Shown: positions 23,143 to 36,800 of the stretch, in pieces | How the letters are laid out: each line of letters opens with the position of its first letter | How positions within the stretch are numbered: the stretch's first letter is position 1 | Source: Bolinopsis microptera | Lineage: Eukaryota; Ctenophora; Tentaculata; Lobata; Bolinopsidae | Direction: 5' to 3' | Length of the DNA stretch: 64,000 nt | Assembly (NCBI RefSeq): GCF_026151205.1 | Contig: NC_087078.1 | Span: 14,148,618-14,212,617 of the forward strand | The notes under the pieces: model-generated | Told to the model about the DNA's origin: nothing | Seen by the model: the letters and a program-made list of their open reading frames with translations, nothing else | Databases searched by the model: none | Made by a program: the position numbers and the translations under genes

Positions 23143-24874
23143 ATCATGTATTCACAGATTTTAACATTTTACTGCCAAATTTTCACAAAGTATAAAATCC
23201 TCATTTTTGTTGGATGTAATTAATGGTGTGTCATCATTAGGGGTCGTTCACAAATTAAGTAATCATTTTTTTGGAACATTTTCACACCACCCCCCCTCCG
23301 TAATCAGTTTTATAGTAATGTCAAAATTACACTAGCGTAATCATTCGGAAACTCCCTCCCCCCCCCCTCAGCTGAATGCTGATTACGTAATAATTATTAT
23401 GTGAACGACCCCTTATATAGAATAAACAATTTTGACTGTTTCTACACTCGAGCTCTGTGACAACAATAAGATGTTTCGGAGCCTTTGCTAAGATAGCAGT
23501 CTCCCCTGAGTAGAAGTGCATTTCTGACCAAACAAAGTAATTCACAAACTTTTAATTTAAAATTTATTAGAAGAAGTATAGAACTGTATGCCTCTCTTAC
23601 TCTTAACACTACCATGGTTAACCTGTTGTCATTTTACTCTAAAATGGTTCTATACTTCACCAAAATGTTACCCTGTAAATAATTATACATAATTCTGACG
23701 AAATGTCAAAGTGGGTATCTATATAATTATAGTAATAATTTTACCTTCATGCCCACAGTTTAATGTTTTAATCCACCATAGCATACCAATGTACCATACT
23801 TTATACTCATAAACTTTTTATTTATATGCTATATGTTTTGATTCTTAGTCCTTAGAAGGGCACTCTATTAACAGTTTTTGACTGATTTGAGTGTCCTGCA
23901 CAGCAGATCGAAGCATCTTTAAATTATTTACTATTTTGATTGTATTGCTGTGTAAATTTAATCCTAATTCTAATTCTACGCACAGTACACGACTTTATTT
24001 TTAGAGTTCAAGAACAGATTTGTTTCAAACAAATCTGTTTTAAATATAAATATTTAAATCAGGGGTATCTGAGTAGAGATCATGATCATTAAGCTGGATA
24101 TGTTTACAGTTTCAAGCATTTTCATTGTGCCGCTTTTTCAGGACCTGTTTTTTTACATCATAACTACAAATAATGTTTAGATCTTAATTCTAGATAGATG
24201 ATGCTAGATACATAATCTTGGTTTTGTAGCAGCTATTTGTATTTTTTCTTATCTACTTTAATAACATTCAAGTTTTACTAATTATATAAGTCTAGTTTTT
24301 TTGTAAACTGTTATCTCGAAATTGAGTTTCGCATAGATTTCAGGCTGAACTTATATACTTGCAGTGGGATTAAGTAAGTTTATGTATTTTGCCTCGTTAT
24401 TGACTACAAATTTGATTATCGGCCTATCGAATGCTTCGCATCAACTTACATGAGACAGACGAGATTTCCACGTTTCGAGGGGCAGTCACTCCTCATATTC
24501 TATTGTTTGTAGCGCGCAATACAAATATCATAATATTCACGCACCGTCATGTATATAGCCGCATTGAATTGTAAACTGGAAATGTTTCTACTACCACAAT
24601 ATTATACCCGCCATTCAAATCTGGGCAAATTGCCAGTCCGTAGAATAGTAATCACGCCACACATGGCCCGCAAATGTTGTTTATTTCGTAGAATTATTGC
24701 TCCCTATTTAATTGTTCTTGTCTTTAATTTGTTACAAATAAAATTTGTGTAATTTTTGATAAAAACTTAGTAAAAAAATGATAATCGTTCCGTATCCCAG
24801 GAATATACAATAATAACAGTGAAATTGAAGTACTTCGCATTTATATAACATAACAGTTGTTTATATCAGCAAGG
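23143..24874. other. Intergenic, no gene seen
   Basis: AT-rich DNA holding one MITE (23240-23412), a short perfect hairpin (ACAGATTTGTTT/AAACAAATCTGT at 24012-24036) and a copy of the zinc-finger upstream flank (24209-24292). No coding sequence is supported. Confidence 0.6.
23240..23412. mobile_element. MITE, PIF/Harbinger-like
   Basis: The ends are inverted repeats, GGGGTCGTTCAC and GTGAACGACCCC, with further complementary sequence inside. TTA flanks both ends, which fits the TWA target of PIF/Harbinger. There is no ORF. A single end of the same family is at 25650-25693. Confidence 0.7.
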
Positions 24875-27800
24875 ATGTCAGTATTATTGGAGACAACGCT
24901 TGGTGACATTGTGATAGACCTTTACACTAAAGACAGGCCCAGATCAACTATGAACTTTCTGAAGCTGTGCAAACTGAAGATGTACAACTACTGTATGATC
25001 CACTGTGTTCAACGCAACTTTGTTATCCAAACAGGTAGTTATATACAGGTTACTATGGTTACAGGTACAATATATGCTATATACAGGCGTGTGACTATGG
25101 TTACGAACAGGTGTGATAGTTGGAACTTAATATACTGTAATATTGTGTGACTATGGTTACAAACAGGTGTGATAGTTGGAACTTAATATACTGTAATATT
25201 GTGTGACTATGGTTACAAACAGGTGTGATAGTTGGAACTTAATATACTGTAATATTGTGTGTCGTTACAAACAGGTGTGATAGTTGGAACTTAATATACT
25301 GTAATATTGTGTGACTATGGTTACAAACAGGTGTGATAGTTGGAACTTAATATACTGTAATATTGTGTGACTATGGTTACAAACAGGTGTGATAGTTGGA
25401 ACTTAAAATACTGTAATATTGTGTGACTATGGTTACAAACAGGTGTGATAGTTGGAACTTAATATACTGTAATATTGTGTGACTATGGTTACAAACAGGT
25501 GTGATAGTTGGAACTTAATATACTGTAATATTGTGTGACTATGGTTACAAACAGGTAGTTGGAACTTAATATACTGTAATATTGTGTGACTATGGTTACA
25601 GTTTATAGATGCAATGACCTGATGGTAGCATCAAGGTGATAATACGCCACACTGTTACTGTGATGATTACGTAATATGTGAACGACCCCTTAATCTGGTA
25701 ATACAGATGACATTATTTTACTTTGGTTTCAGGTGATATTGACCAAAAAGGCGGCAGCTCAATCTTCAAAGTCCTGTATGGCGAGCAAGCTAAATTCTTT
25801 GAGAAGGAAAATGTTCCCAAAATAAAACACACCCAAAAGTTGACGGTTTCTATGGTTAACGATGGTAAGACCTCTACGTTTTTCATGTCTACTTAATCGG
25901 CGTTCAACTTGGCATTTTCATTATGAACTAAAAGGTGGAGGAGAAACTTTATTTGGTCAATTTTAGGAAAAATTGCAGTTTGTCAAGTCCTTTCTCGCCG
26001 TTATCTCTATCCGGGCCTATATTTTGTGTCAATTCCTATTTCCTTTCTCATTCTGTTCTCAGTTCTACACACAAAATATTTATCAAGCTTTAAATTTTGA
26101 GAATTGTTCTTATATGATTTATTTAACAAATAAAACGCACTTTTTATCGAAATCAACGAAATAAAAACATAACTAATATTACTATTTGGTATTAACACTA
26201 CTAGCATCTTTCTTTAACTTTACCTTAATATCATCCGTACGACTAATTGTTTTGTTTGCAATTGTTACAATTATTACGTTTACAGTTGAAATGAGCACAG
26301 CTTACACAGTATAGCTATATTGTTGAAAAATACAGTTGAAAAGTTGCCCTGAATCGTCAGTTTGTGACTATATCATTGTTTATCAAAACTTACTAACTTT
26401 ATTCAGTTGTACTTTTTGCGATTAACTCACCGCATGGAAATTTTGGAGCTAAGTCGGTGGAATGGACCATCCTCCAGAGGCTCAGCTTCTGGGACCATCC
26501 TCCAGAGGCTCAGCCTCTGGGACCATCCTCCAGAGGCTCAGCTTCTGGGACCATCCTCCAGAGGCTCAGCTTCTGGGACCATCCTCCAGAGGCTCAGCTT
26601 CTGGGACCATCCTCCAGAGGCTCAGCTTCTGGGACCATCCTCCAGAGGTTCAGCTTCTGGGACCATCCTCCAGAGGCTCAGCTTCTGGGACCATCCTCCA
26701 GAGGCTCAGCTTCTGGGACCATCCTCCAGAGGCTCAGCTTCTGGGACCATCCTCCAGAGGCTCAGCTTCTGGGATCCCTTTCATTGCGAGGGGACTTGTC
26801 ATATTATAATGTGAACGATTTCATAGTAAAGTACATTTTATTTCTATTATTAATTTAATAATGCGACGTAAGATGTGGAGTAATGTTGGGTAATGTGTTG
26901 TAATAGTAACCACTATAGTGCACTATTTCAGGTAATGGTTACCATGGTTCCCAGTTCCTGATAACTACAACTGAGGACGCAGATGCTCTGGATAGTCAAC
27001 ACACTGTCTTTGGTATCGTTAGTGAAGGTAAGTCACTTTTTTTTTTCTTTTTTTTTTTCTTTTTTTTTTTTAATGAGGAACCTGCCAAACCCCAGGACAC
27101 CAGGAGGATACCACCGGCAAAGCGGCTAATAGTACCCTCCGGTCTGTGTTGTACCGAAGAAGCTGAGTTAATCGATCATGACTCGGCTTACCAGCCAAGA
27201 GGTAAGTCACTTTGGTACACCAAGTTTCCTTAATTTATCGGTCACCTCCCCTTAAATATTCATTGTGCTGGCAAGCTTCTCAGTTTGATTTAAACTCAGT
27301 TTTCTATTATCTGTCCAATGAAAAAAGGTTGTTTTTTAATGTTGCATGAGAGATGCGGTATGCTAATTGTTTCTACAACGAACGGGCAACGTGCTTGCCT
27401 TCGCAAAGTTATATGTAGTTTAATAATCGTATTTTATACAGTGGATAATTTGCACGATGTTGGGTCTTTTGTTCAATAAGGGCTATCTAATTCTCTATTA
27501 TCAGATGATAAAACAATTTTATCAACAATAACGATAAACGTTAACCGTAGTCTGGGATTCTCCGAATAGTTTACCTTTCTCCTACATAATTGTATAAATA
27601 TTTAGTGGTGAGACTACGAGGCTGGCAAGTTCGCTATTTCACTCTTTAAGTGTTGAGGAATAATTTGAACTCGGTACGTAGCAGCTTCCTTCCACTGGGT
27701 GAAGAGAAGAATACAAGCTTTACATGGGGAAATAGCTTATGATGGAGCTGCAGTGTATACGCAGTGTATACGCACTACGCAGTGTATACGCAATGTATAC

Positions 27801-30800
27801 GCAGTGTATACGCAGTGTATACGCAGTGTATACGCAGTGTACGTGTTTAAAGCTTTTACGGTTATTCTGAATCTCACTGGGTGTTGGTTATGATAGCTGG
27901 AATTGTACCAATAAAAGTGTCTTTTATTCTCATTTTCAATTCACACATACATATCTTTACCATCGAGATATTAAAGTTGACTCTGCTTAAAGCTCTTAAA
28001 ATGACCTAAAAGAACCTACACGCGGAGTAGTTTCCCTATCTGTTACTCTATTAGGATGGAGCTGCAGTGTATATACTATACGCTTCACTCTATTCAACAA
28101 TCAGTATCCTCCTTATCCGCTACTCTGGGGATTCTGTCTTTGGAGAAGAAACCAAAAGCAACTCCCGAGTATTCGGGCACCACACCAATGTCACTGTTAA
28201 GCCCATTCTCAATTGTAGAGTACCTGGAATTACCATTAGCGGATCTCAGTCTCATGAAGTTATTGAAACGGTTGATGATGAGGGGAAAGGGTAGGGAGAT
28301 AACCAGGATCCCAGTCAGAGCACACAAACTACCCACCACCTTGCCCATGGCCGTCTTTGGGGCGTAGTCACCGTACCCCACAGTGGACATTGTGATGATA
28401 CTCCACCAGAACCCAGTGATGATGCTGTCAAACTGGTTGCTAGGCGTAGGAGGCGGCTCACAGCCCTGCACATCTGAGATAGTAATAGTCTTGTTACCCA
28501 GAACAATAGTGAGAGGAACCGCCAGCTGTGAGCCGCACTCTGATAACATGTTTGTAAGGTTGATTACAGGGTTACATGTTGAATTTAGCTGAATAAGAAA
28601 GTCGAATGTGTTATTGACATGCACTGTCATAACCTCGTCAGGCTGCTCTGTGAAGAATATTAGACTGCTGAACAGAACTACAAAAGTTATCAACATGAGA
28701 GCTAGTATGACAAGTTCCCCCGCGCTGGAACTGAGAGCGTAACCCAGGGCAAACAGTCCCTGAAAGTAACGAGACATCTTAAATATGCGCACTATTCGCA
28801 AAGTTCGGAAGAAGCGGAGTACCATGAGGAAACTGAGGTTCTTCTGTTGTCTAAAGATCAGATCTAGGTAGAAAGGCAGTATCGCGAGTAGATCGAACCT
28901 GAGAATACAAGTCGTACCTTAATGATCGTAATATTTTAGATCACAAAATGTAGTTATTTCAATGTTATTAACTAAAAAGAGGGTTTTCTGACAATCAACA
29001 TCCTGATCAAAATAGTTGAACAGCATTAATAACAAAGTGTTAACAAAGTGTTAACCAATAATTGAACAGCATTAATAACAAAGTGTTAACCAACCAGTTT
29101 AGAACAGACTTAGCGAACCGTCTTTTGTCAGGACAACAGACAAATCGTATTGTAAAGTTCAGTGTGAACCAGATGTTGCTGACCGCTTCTATTGCCAGAA
29201 GAGCTACACAGGACGTGGGACCGCTGTAGTAATAACTGTCAACATATTAGAACATGCTCTACTGAGATCACATTAGAACATATAATTACCCTATTCTATC
29301 TAACTAACCTTTTTTGTCTTTACACTCCCCAGGCCCTCATTTACCACCAGCCCCTCATTTACCTCCAGCCCCTCACTAACCTTTAACCCCTCACTAACCT
29401 TCAGCCCCCTCCCCCAGCCCCTCACTAACCTTCAGCCCCTTCCCCCAGCCCCTCACTAACCTTCAGCCCCTCACTAACCTTCAACCCCTAACTAACCTTC
29501 AGCCCCCTCCCCAGCCCCTCACTAACCTTCAACCCCTCACTAACCTTCAGCCCCCTCCTTCAGCCCCTTACTAACCTTCAACCCCTAACTAACCTTCAGC
29601 CCCCTCCCCAGCCCCTCACTAACCTTCAACCCCTCACTAACCTTCAGCCCCCTCCTTCAGCCCCTTACTAACCTTCAACCCCTCACTAACCTTCAGCCCC
29701 CTCCTTCAGCCCCTTACTAACCTTCAACCCCTAACTAACCTTCAGCCCCCTCCTTCAGCCCCTTACTAACCTTCAACCCCTCACTAACCTTCAGCCCCCT
29801 CCTTCAGCCCCTTACTAACCTTCAACCCCTAACTAACCTTCAGCCCCCTCCTTCAGCCCCTTACTAACCTTCAACCCCTCACTAACCTTCAGCCCCCTCC
29901 CCAGCCCCTCACTAACCTTCAACCCCTAACTAACCTTCAGCCCCCTCCTTCAGCCCCTTACTAACCTTCAACCCCTCACTAACCTTCAGCCCCCTCCTTC
30001 AGCCCCTTACTAACCTTCAACCCCTAACTAACCTTCAGCCCCCTCCTTCAGCCCCTTACTAACCTTCAACCACTCACTAACCTTCAGCCCCTCCCCCAGC
30101 CCCTCACTAACCTTCAGCTCCTCCCCCAGCCCCTCACTAATCTTCAGCCCCTTCCCCAGCCCCTCACTAACTTTCAACCCCTCACTAACCTTCAGCCCCC
30201 TCCTTCAGCCCCTTACTAACCTTCAACCACTCACTAACCTTCAGCCCCTCCCCCAGCCCCTCACTAACCTTCAGCTCCTCCCCCAGCCCCTCACTAATCT
30301 TCAGCCCCTTCCCCAGCCCCTCACTAACTTTCAACCCCTCACTAACCTTTAACCCCTTCCCCCAGCCCCTCACTAACCTTCAGCCCGTTCCCCAGCCCCT
30401 CACTAACCTTCAACCCCCTCCACAGCCCCAACTAACCTTCAACCCCATCCTAAGCCCCAACTAACCTTCAACCCCCTTCCCCAGCCCCCACTAACCTTCA
30501 GCCCCCTCCCCCAGCCCCCCACTAACCTTCAGCCCCCTCCCCCAGCCCCTAACTAACCTTTAGCCCCCTCCCCAGCCCTTCACTAGCCTTCAGCCCCCAG
30601 CCCCACTAACCTTCAGCCCCCTCCCCAGCCCTTTACTAACCTTCAGCCCCAAGCCCCCACTAACCTTCAGCCCCCTCCCCAGCCCTTTACTAACCTTCAG
30701 CCCCAGCCCCCACTAACCTTCAGCCCCCAGCCCCCACTAACCTTCAGCCCCCACTAACCTTCAGCCCCCACTAACCTTCAGCCCCCTCCCCAGCCCTTCA

Positions 30801-33800
30801 CTAACCTTCAGCCCCCAGCCCCCACTAACCTTCAGCCCCCACTAACCTTCAGCCCCCTCCCCAGCCCTTCACTAACCTTAAGCCCCCAGCCCCCACTAAC
30901 CTTCAGCCCCCTCCCCCAGCCCCCACTTACCTTCAGCCCCCTCCCCAGCCCCTCTAACCTTCAGCCTCCTCCCTCAGCCCCTCACTTACTTCCAACTCTG
31001 ATCGGGCGGACATTCCGCCCTGATTTGTGGCAGGGATTCCAAGCATTGTGCTACAACTGCTATTAGTATTATCACCAGATCCAAGTAGGCTATCACTTTT
31101 GCAAGTCGTCCAGAATCTGGATTATCCAGGCACTGAAAACGGACATTTTGTGTGAGTAAATTTCGTTTCATTTTGCTGTAACTACTGACTTATTGTAGAG
31201 ATCACTGGTTTTACATTTTTAAGGGAATTGTGAAATAATGTACGGATCTCCTTATGATATGTTGTCAAACCTTTTCTTGACCTTCAGCTTAATTTGAACG
31301 GTTTGAAACTAATATTGAGTTGGTACGATATTCCATACAGAATTTTACCTTACTCATTATACTCAAGTCATATCATAATTACTAAAAATGTAGTTGAGAC
31401 TTCACAAAACGTTGACAATATTATTTGAAAGACTCACCATCCATAACTTCTTCTGTAAAGGATGGCAGAAACGCATGCCTTGGTTAATGAGCCACTGACT
31501 GCTGGCTTGCTGGATAGCAAAGCGGGAGATAACATGAGGTCCCATCTTAAAGAATCGCAGCTCCTCCACGAAGATGTCTGGGTTGATGTGAGAGGGAAGA
31601 CACATTACCCCGTTTGAAAGGTAGTAACCTAGGATGGGCTGGAAGACTGCCCTGTTCCGATCGAAAAAATATTCCCCCCTTTCCGCCTCATAGTAAGATT
31701 CTATCTCGTCAGAACCTGAGTTATACCTTATTAGAACTGAGTGTAGATCAAGTAGATCATCTTGAAGAAAGTAAATAAGTCTACACAACAATGCACTAAA
31801 ATATATAGGGTTTCATCAATATATAGATTCAATATAGATCAATAGATTATAACTAACCTAACAAAGTTTCGGGGTATCTTCTCAAAGTGCTTCTCCGTGT
31901 TTGAAAGCACAGTCCCCCCACGTTAAGCGTCACAATATCTCTGTTTTTAGAGGAAGAAACAGCTCTATCTCTGGTCTGATGATTGTTCACTGTCAGGGAG
32001 GGCCGACTCGTCTGGGAGGGCCGCCTCGTCATCTGCATATCGTCAGCTTTTTTGGCTTTAAAGATATCTTTCTGAGAGTGAGCCCGCCTGGTTGGCGGTC
32101 TAAAGTTCTGTTGCAACGGCATTTCGTTTTAAGTTTTATCCATTATAATTCAAACGTTTCAACCACGTTTTAGGCAAGTAAATAAGTTTCAATGCTGCTG
32201 GCACAAAATTTAATACAAATACAAGTACTATACAGAGAATAGACGGCGTGAATAAATGTATTGTATCACGAACAAAGCATCTTATATTAGATTCTCCCAT
32301 ACTCGGGTGAGAAATAGTCACCTACTACTCTTCGGTCACGTGTACAATCACATTAACGCTGTATTAATAAGTGGTCTCCACATTACAGCACACTATTCTT
32401 ATAACCATGTTGTAGGAACTGTGCGCATAAGTCTCGCGATCTTCCGCTTAATGACATTAATCTTTTCTGCGAAATCAACTCTAAATTGAATACATGTGGT
32501 GGACTTCATTGGCACTAAAACTGACTCGCTTTGTCACTCAGATTTTTAACATGATGACCGTACGATTTTAATGGCATTTGGCTTATCGACTGAGTTCTGG
32601 AGATCTTAAAAGCTATTTTGTACGTAGCATCCGACTGATACGAATTAACACCGAATGAAACATCAAATGCACCTCTATTTAAATACTTAACAAATCAAGC
32701 ATTTTACCACACTAAAGTCGGACTTTTAAAAACGCTCGACAGATGGTGGTACTTGCAAACTGATATGATCTATTTATCTAACGCTAGTACTGACGAAAAC
32801 TTGTTATTGCAAGCTTATAGAATAAAATCCTAAGAAAATGTAAGGAATATTATTCCTAAATTTTTCTATGGGTTTATTCCGGCAAATTGAGTTGAGATCG
32901 AAAAAGCTAACATACATTCACTTAAACTGCGAAGAAAATGTCGAAGTAAATTATTTATCTTGTCGTAAATAAAAGGAAACTTGGTTAACCATTTCAATAA
33001 ATGAAATAATCATCGATTATGTAAACATAATTTATATAATGGATGACACCACACGAACATTTATAAATAATCACTGAACAATTTTAAAAGACGTAAAAAA
33101 GAGCCCTAGCTCCGAAGAGGTATTTCCTTGCATCCAAACTCGATGGACTGCATGTTAACTTTGTGAACTTCCGCAAGTCAACAGACCCCTCCCCCACGTT
33201 CGTTTTTTATAAACCCACTCCCCATTTCGTGGGGCCAACTAAACCAGCTCATTTCATGACTGTTAAGCAGAACGAAATAAATGCAATCCAACTGTTTGTA
33301 ATACTAAACGTTGGGCTATAAGGATTAAGGAGCCTGTGTGTAAGTGGGGCAGGGGTTGTCAGGCTGCGTGTAAGTGGGGCAGGGGTTGTCAGGCTGTGTG
33401 TAAGTGGGGCAGGGGTTGTCAGGCTGCGTGTAAGTGGGGCAGGGGTTGTCAGGCTGCGTGTAAGTGGGGCAGGGGTTGTCAGGCTGCGTGTAAGTGGGGC
33501 AGGTGTTGTCAGGCTGCGTGTAAGTGGGGCAGGGGTTGTCAGGCTGCGTGTAAGTGGGGCAGGGGTTGTCAGGCTGCGTGTAAGTGGGGCAGGGGTTGTC
33601 AGGCTGCGTGTAAGTGGGGCCGGAGATTATCAGGCTGCGAGTAAGTGGGGCAGGGGCTATCACCCTGCGTATTAAAGAGACAGGGACTGTGATTTAAATG
33701 GAGCAGAAAGCAGGGCTAATTTGTATAGAGACCCATAGCTTGCAATACCAGGATTGCTCAGTTGTGGTTATGGTATAATTGTTAGTGCCCTCACTCATCA

Positions 33801-36800
33801 CTGCAATCAGCTCACACCACCAACCGTGATGTAACAGAGGGATAATAGTAATATTAGTTAGCAGCCGCCTTGTCAGTCAAAATACAGTACATTTATTGAT
33901 ATTTCTACCACTATCGGTGCGGGTTTTACAATTAGCGTGATTATAGATAAATCTACTAATTCCTTTCATCATTCATCTGATCTATTATAATCCTGACTCT
34001 CCCCTTCTCTAGAATCTATATTGTAGGAAATGTTCGAGTAGAAGTTGACATTTTTCTACTTTAAAGTAGGAGTTGACATTTTTCTACTTTAAAGTATTCA
34101 ACTTAATTTAGACCTTTTGGAAGTTGTCCGAATACATAGTTTAGGCCATCACAAATAGACGATTCGTGAAGATCGGCTTTTTACAAAGCACAAACTAAAA
34201 TTTAATCGCGATTATTTAGAAAGATGAGCAACTTAAGAACAAACAACGGTCAATTTTTGGAACCTTTAAACGATACTCCAACATACTGCAGAATCCCTAT
34301 AAAAAATTACACAGTAAATAATAAATATGCAGTGCCTTAAACGAGTGATTACTAACCACCGGAGTATTGAAAAGCTTGATTTTACTATTCTTGTGGGCTA
34401 CTCTAAAGAAGTTGTGAACTAGGTTAACAGCAAATACCTTGAGCACAACAAATATGCCAAGTCATTTAAACAAAAGCCAAGTTTCAATCCTTCCTCATTA
34501 TTGTTATAATTGTCTTAGATAAGTTCTTACTTTTACAAAAGGTAAAATCTTGCAGACGTCTAGACTCTAATTTTCTACTTAGATTACTCAGCTGGATTAC
34601 ACGGTTACAAATTAAAAGAAGTTTCAAAGTAAGTGACTAAGCCTACGGAGTTAAAATTTAAGACATTCTCTTTGAGTAAAATTGAATTCTGAGTAGTATA
34701 ATGTAAGGAATGTTCTGAGTAATATGATATAAGTCAAAGTGAAGGAGATATGTGGTACTATCCATTTTGTATAGTGAAATAATTTCTTAAGAAACTAAGC
34801 AACATATATATTGTATATAAACAAGTTTCGTTATGACTCTTTCCTGTTAAAAACAATTCAATTATACATAGCTATATCACACCTAACTAAATTTCAGCTG
34901 ACAAAAACAAGACACAACAATATAACATCACATAATATAATAGTGCACTTAGTAATACCACTTAGTCTCATATTCTATGCTGTTAAAATCCCCTTCATGT
35001 CATTGGCGTGCAGCGCCTCCGTTGCACGTAATACGAGTAACTTGAAGCAGCTCTTAGCTGCTAAAGCGTGCTATGCACTTGAAATAAAACCTGCACGTGT
35101 TAATATAGTTCATTCGTTAGGACTGTTACACTGACAACTCTTTTAGGCTTCTAAGTACTTAGCACGAAAACGTACCAAAACTTTAGCATTATTGAAAATA
35201 AACAGTCAAAAATGCGGTGTTAACTAGAGGAATATTATACAATTACACATAATATGTATAAAATATTATATACAACATGTACCTAATCACATGCTCACGC
35301 TTGCATTAAAAAAGCCCTGTCAACAATACTTGAGATCAATTCAATCGCTCTAGCCAATCAGAGAGCTATATCCACCAGCGTGCGCTTTTTCGCATAGCGG
35401 GCTCTCACCAGCCCGCTGTAAAAGGGCCCGATATCTTTGCAGCCCGCTCATGATATAGCCCGTTAACAAGTGACATTTAATTTGACCAGTAGCAATATAG
35501 CCCGGAGTTCTCTAAAATATTTTCAGTTTCTGTATCGTCTCCTTGTGAAATTCCTTATTACACTGACTATATACATACAACTGTATATACATTTTATTTT
35601 TGTGTCCGGTAGGGTCATGCAGCTCGTGAGCAGATGACATGATACTTTGATTTATATCAAAGTTATTATAACACACTACATAATACACATCAGCACTATA
35701 ATCGGTCACCCTATATTATTGATATTCATCGTCACTGACATTACATTCATTATTCCCACGGCCCAGGAATGCAGTGCATCTCCAGCCCCTATATACGACA
35801 CACCCCTTTATGATTGGCTTACATTGAACAACTACAAGTGACGTGTTACCATGGTTACAACAATTAGTGGTGACCTTTTCTAGAGTTGACTTTTATACAA
35901 GCTCCATTGTTTATTTATAAAATTATATATTAACTGTAATACGCCCGCTGGTGGATATAATCCACATCACCTCGACCTGCGGGCGGAAAAATCGTATAGC
36001 ACTCGGGCCCGATGGGCCCTCCGTGCTATACGAAAATATGTCCTCCTCGGGCTAGCGCCCTCGGGGACATATGAAATATTGCACGCGCGTGCGCGTGCAA
36101 TATTTTGTTCCGCCCGCGAGTCTCCGGTGATATGTATATATATCCCTGACACGCGGCACAAATTAACCAATCAAAGAGCTATATCCCTATCTCGTGGCAC
36201 AATTTACTCAATCAGAGAGCTCAGAGCTATATCCTTGTCATTTTACACAAATTAACTTAAACCCTGAAATCCTCGTCACGTGACACAAACTAACCAGAAT
36301 TAAGTCCGAAGCACACGGTCAAAACTGCATCATTTTATACATCTGCGATACAAGTGATGCTGTATTCCTGCCAGGGACAAATTTACAAGATACAGCCCAT
36401 TAGTGATACGTGTACATGCCTAAACATGATTCACAATATGTCTGCGGTTGGTGGTATTTTACACACCCAATTATTAATGCACAATGAGTGGATAAGTTAC
36501 AGAAATTTTGTAAACTTCGGTTTATCAATTGTATTGTTCAGCTAATTGTTTGTATAAACGCGCTGCCGATTATCATACGTTAAAGGGGAAAGAAGTGTCA
36601 TGGATATTGGATATTAGGAACATCATGGACAAGAAAGCTACTGTTCATTTGTCGTTCTTTAATTTTTGGTGATTGGGCACCCTCTTTAATTTAATGACTC
36701 TCCTGGTTTGGGCTGCCGATTTCCAATTACTGTTAACCGGTAGTTGTAATATTTAAAACTAATGATGTTTCACGCATAGAAACTAATTCGAGTATGTATT

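Noticed and set aside
26407-26858. Three overlapping ORFs of 115-135 codons
   Set aside because: They are open only because a 28-bp repeat without stops cycles through all frames. The region is PPIL4 intron 2.
30185-30373. Minus-strand repeat ORF ([11 protein letters not shown])
   Set aside because: It lies within the G-rich array in the Kv intron, and the repetition explains the open frame.
33325-33663. ORFs of about 100 codons on both strands (CKWGRG and TQPDNP repeats)
   Set aside because: A 30-bp repeat keeps frames open. There is no start context or homology.
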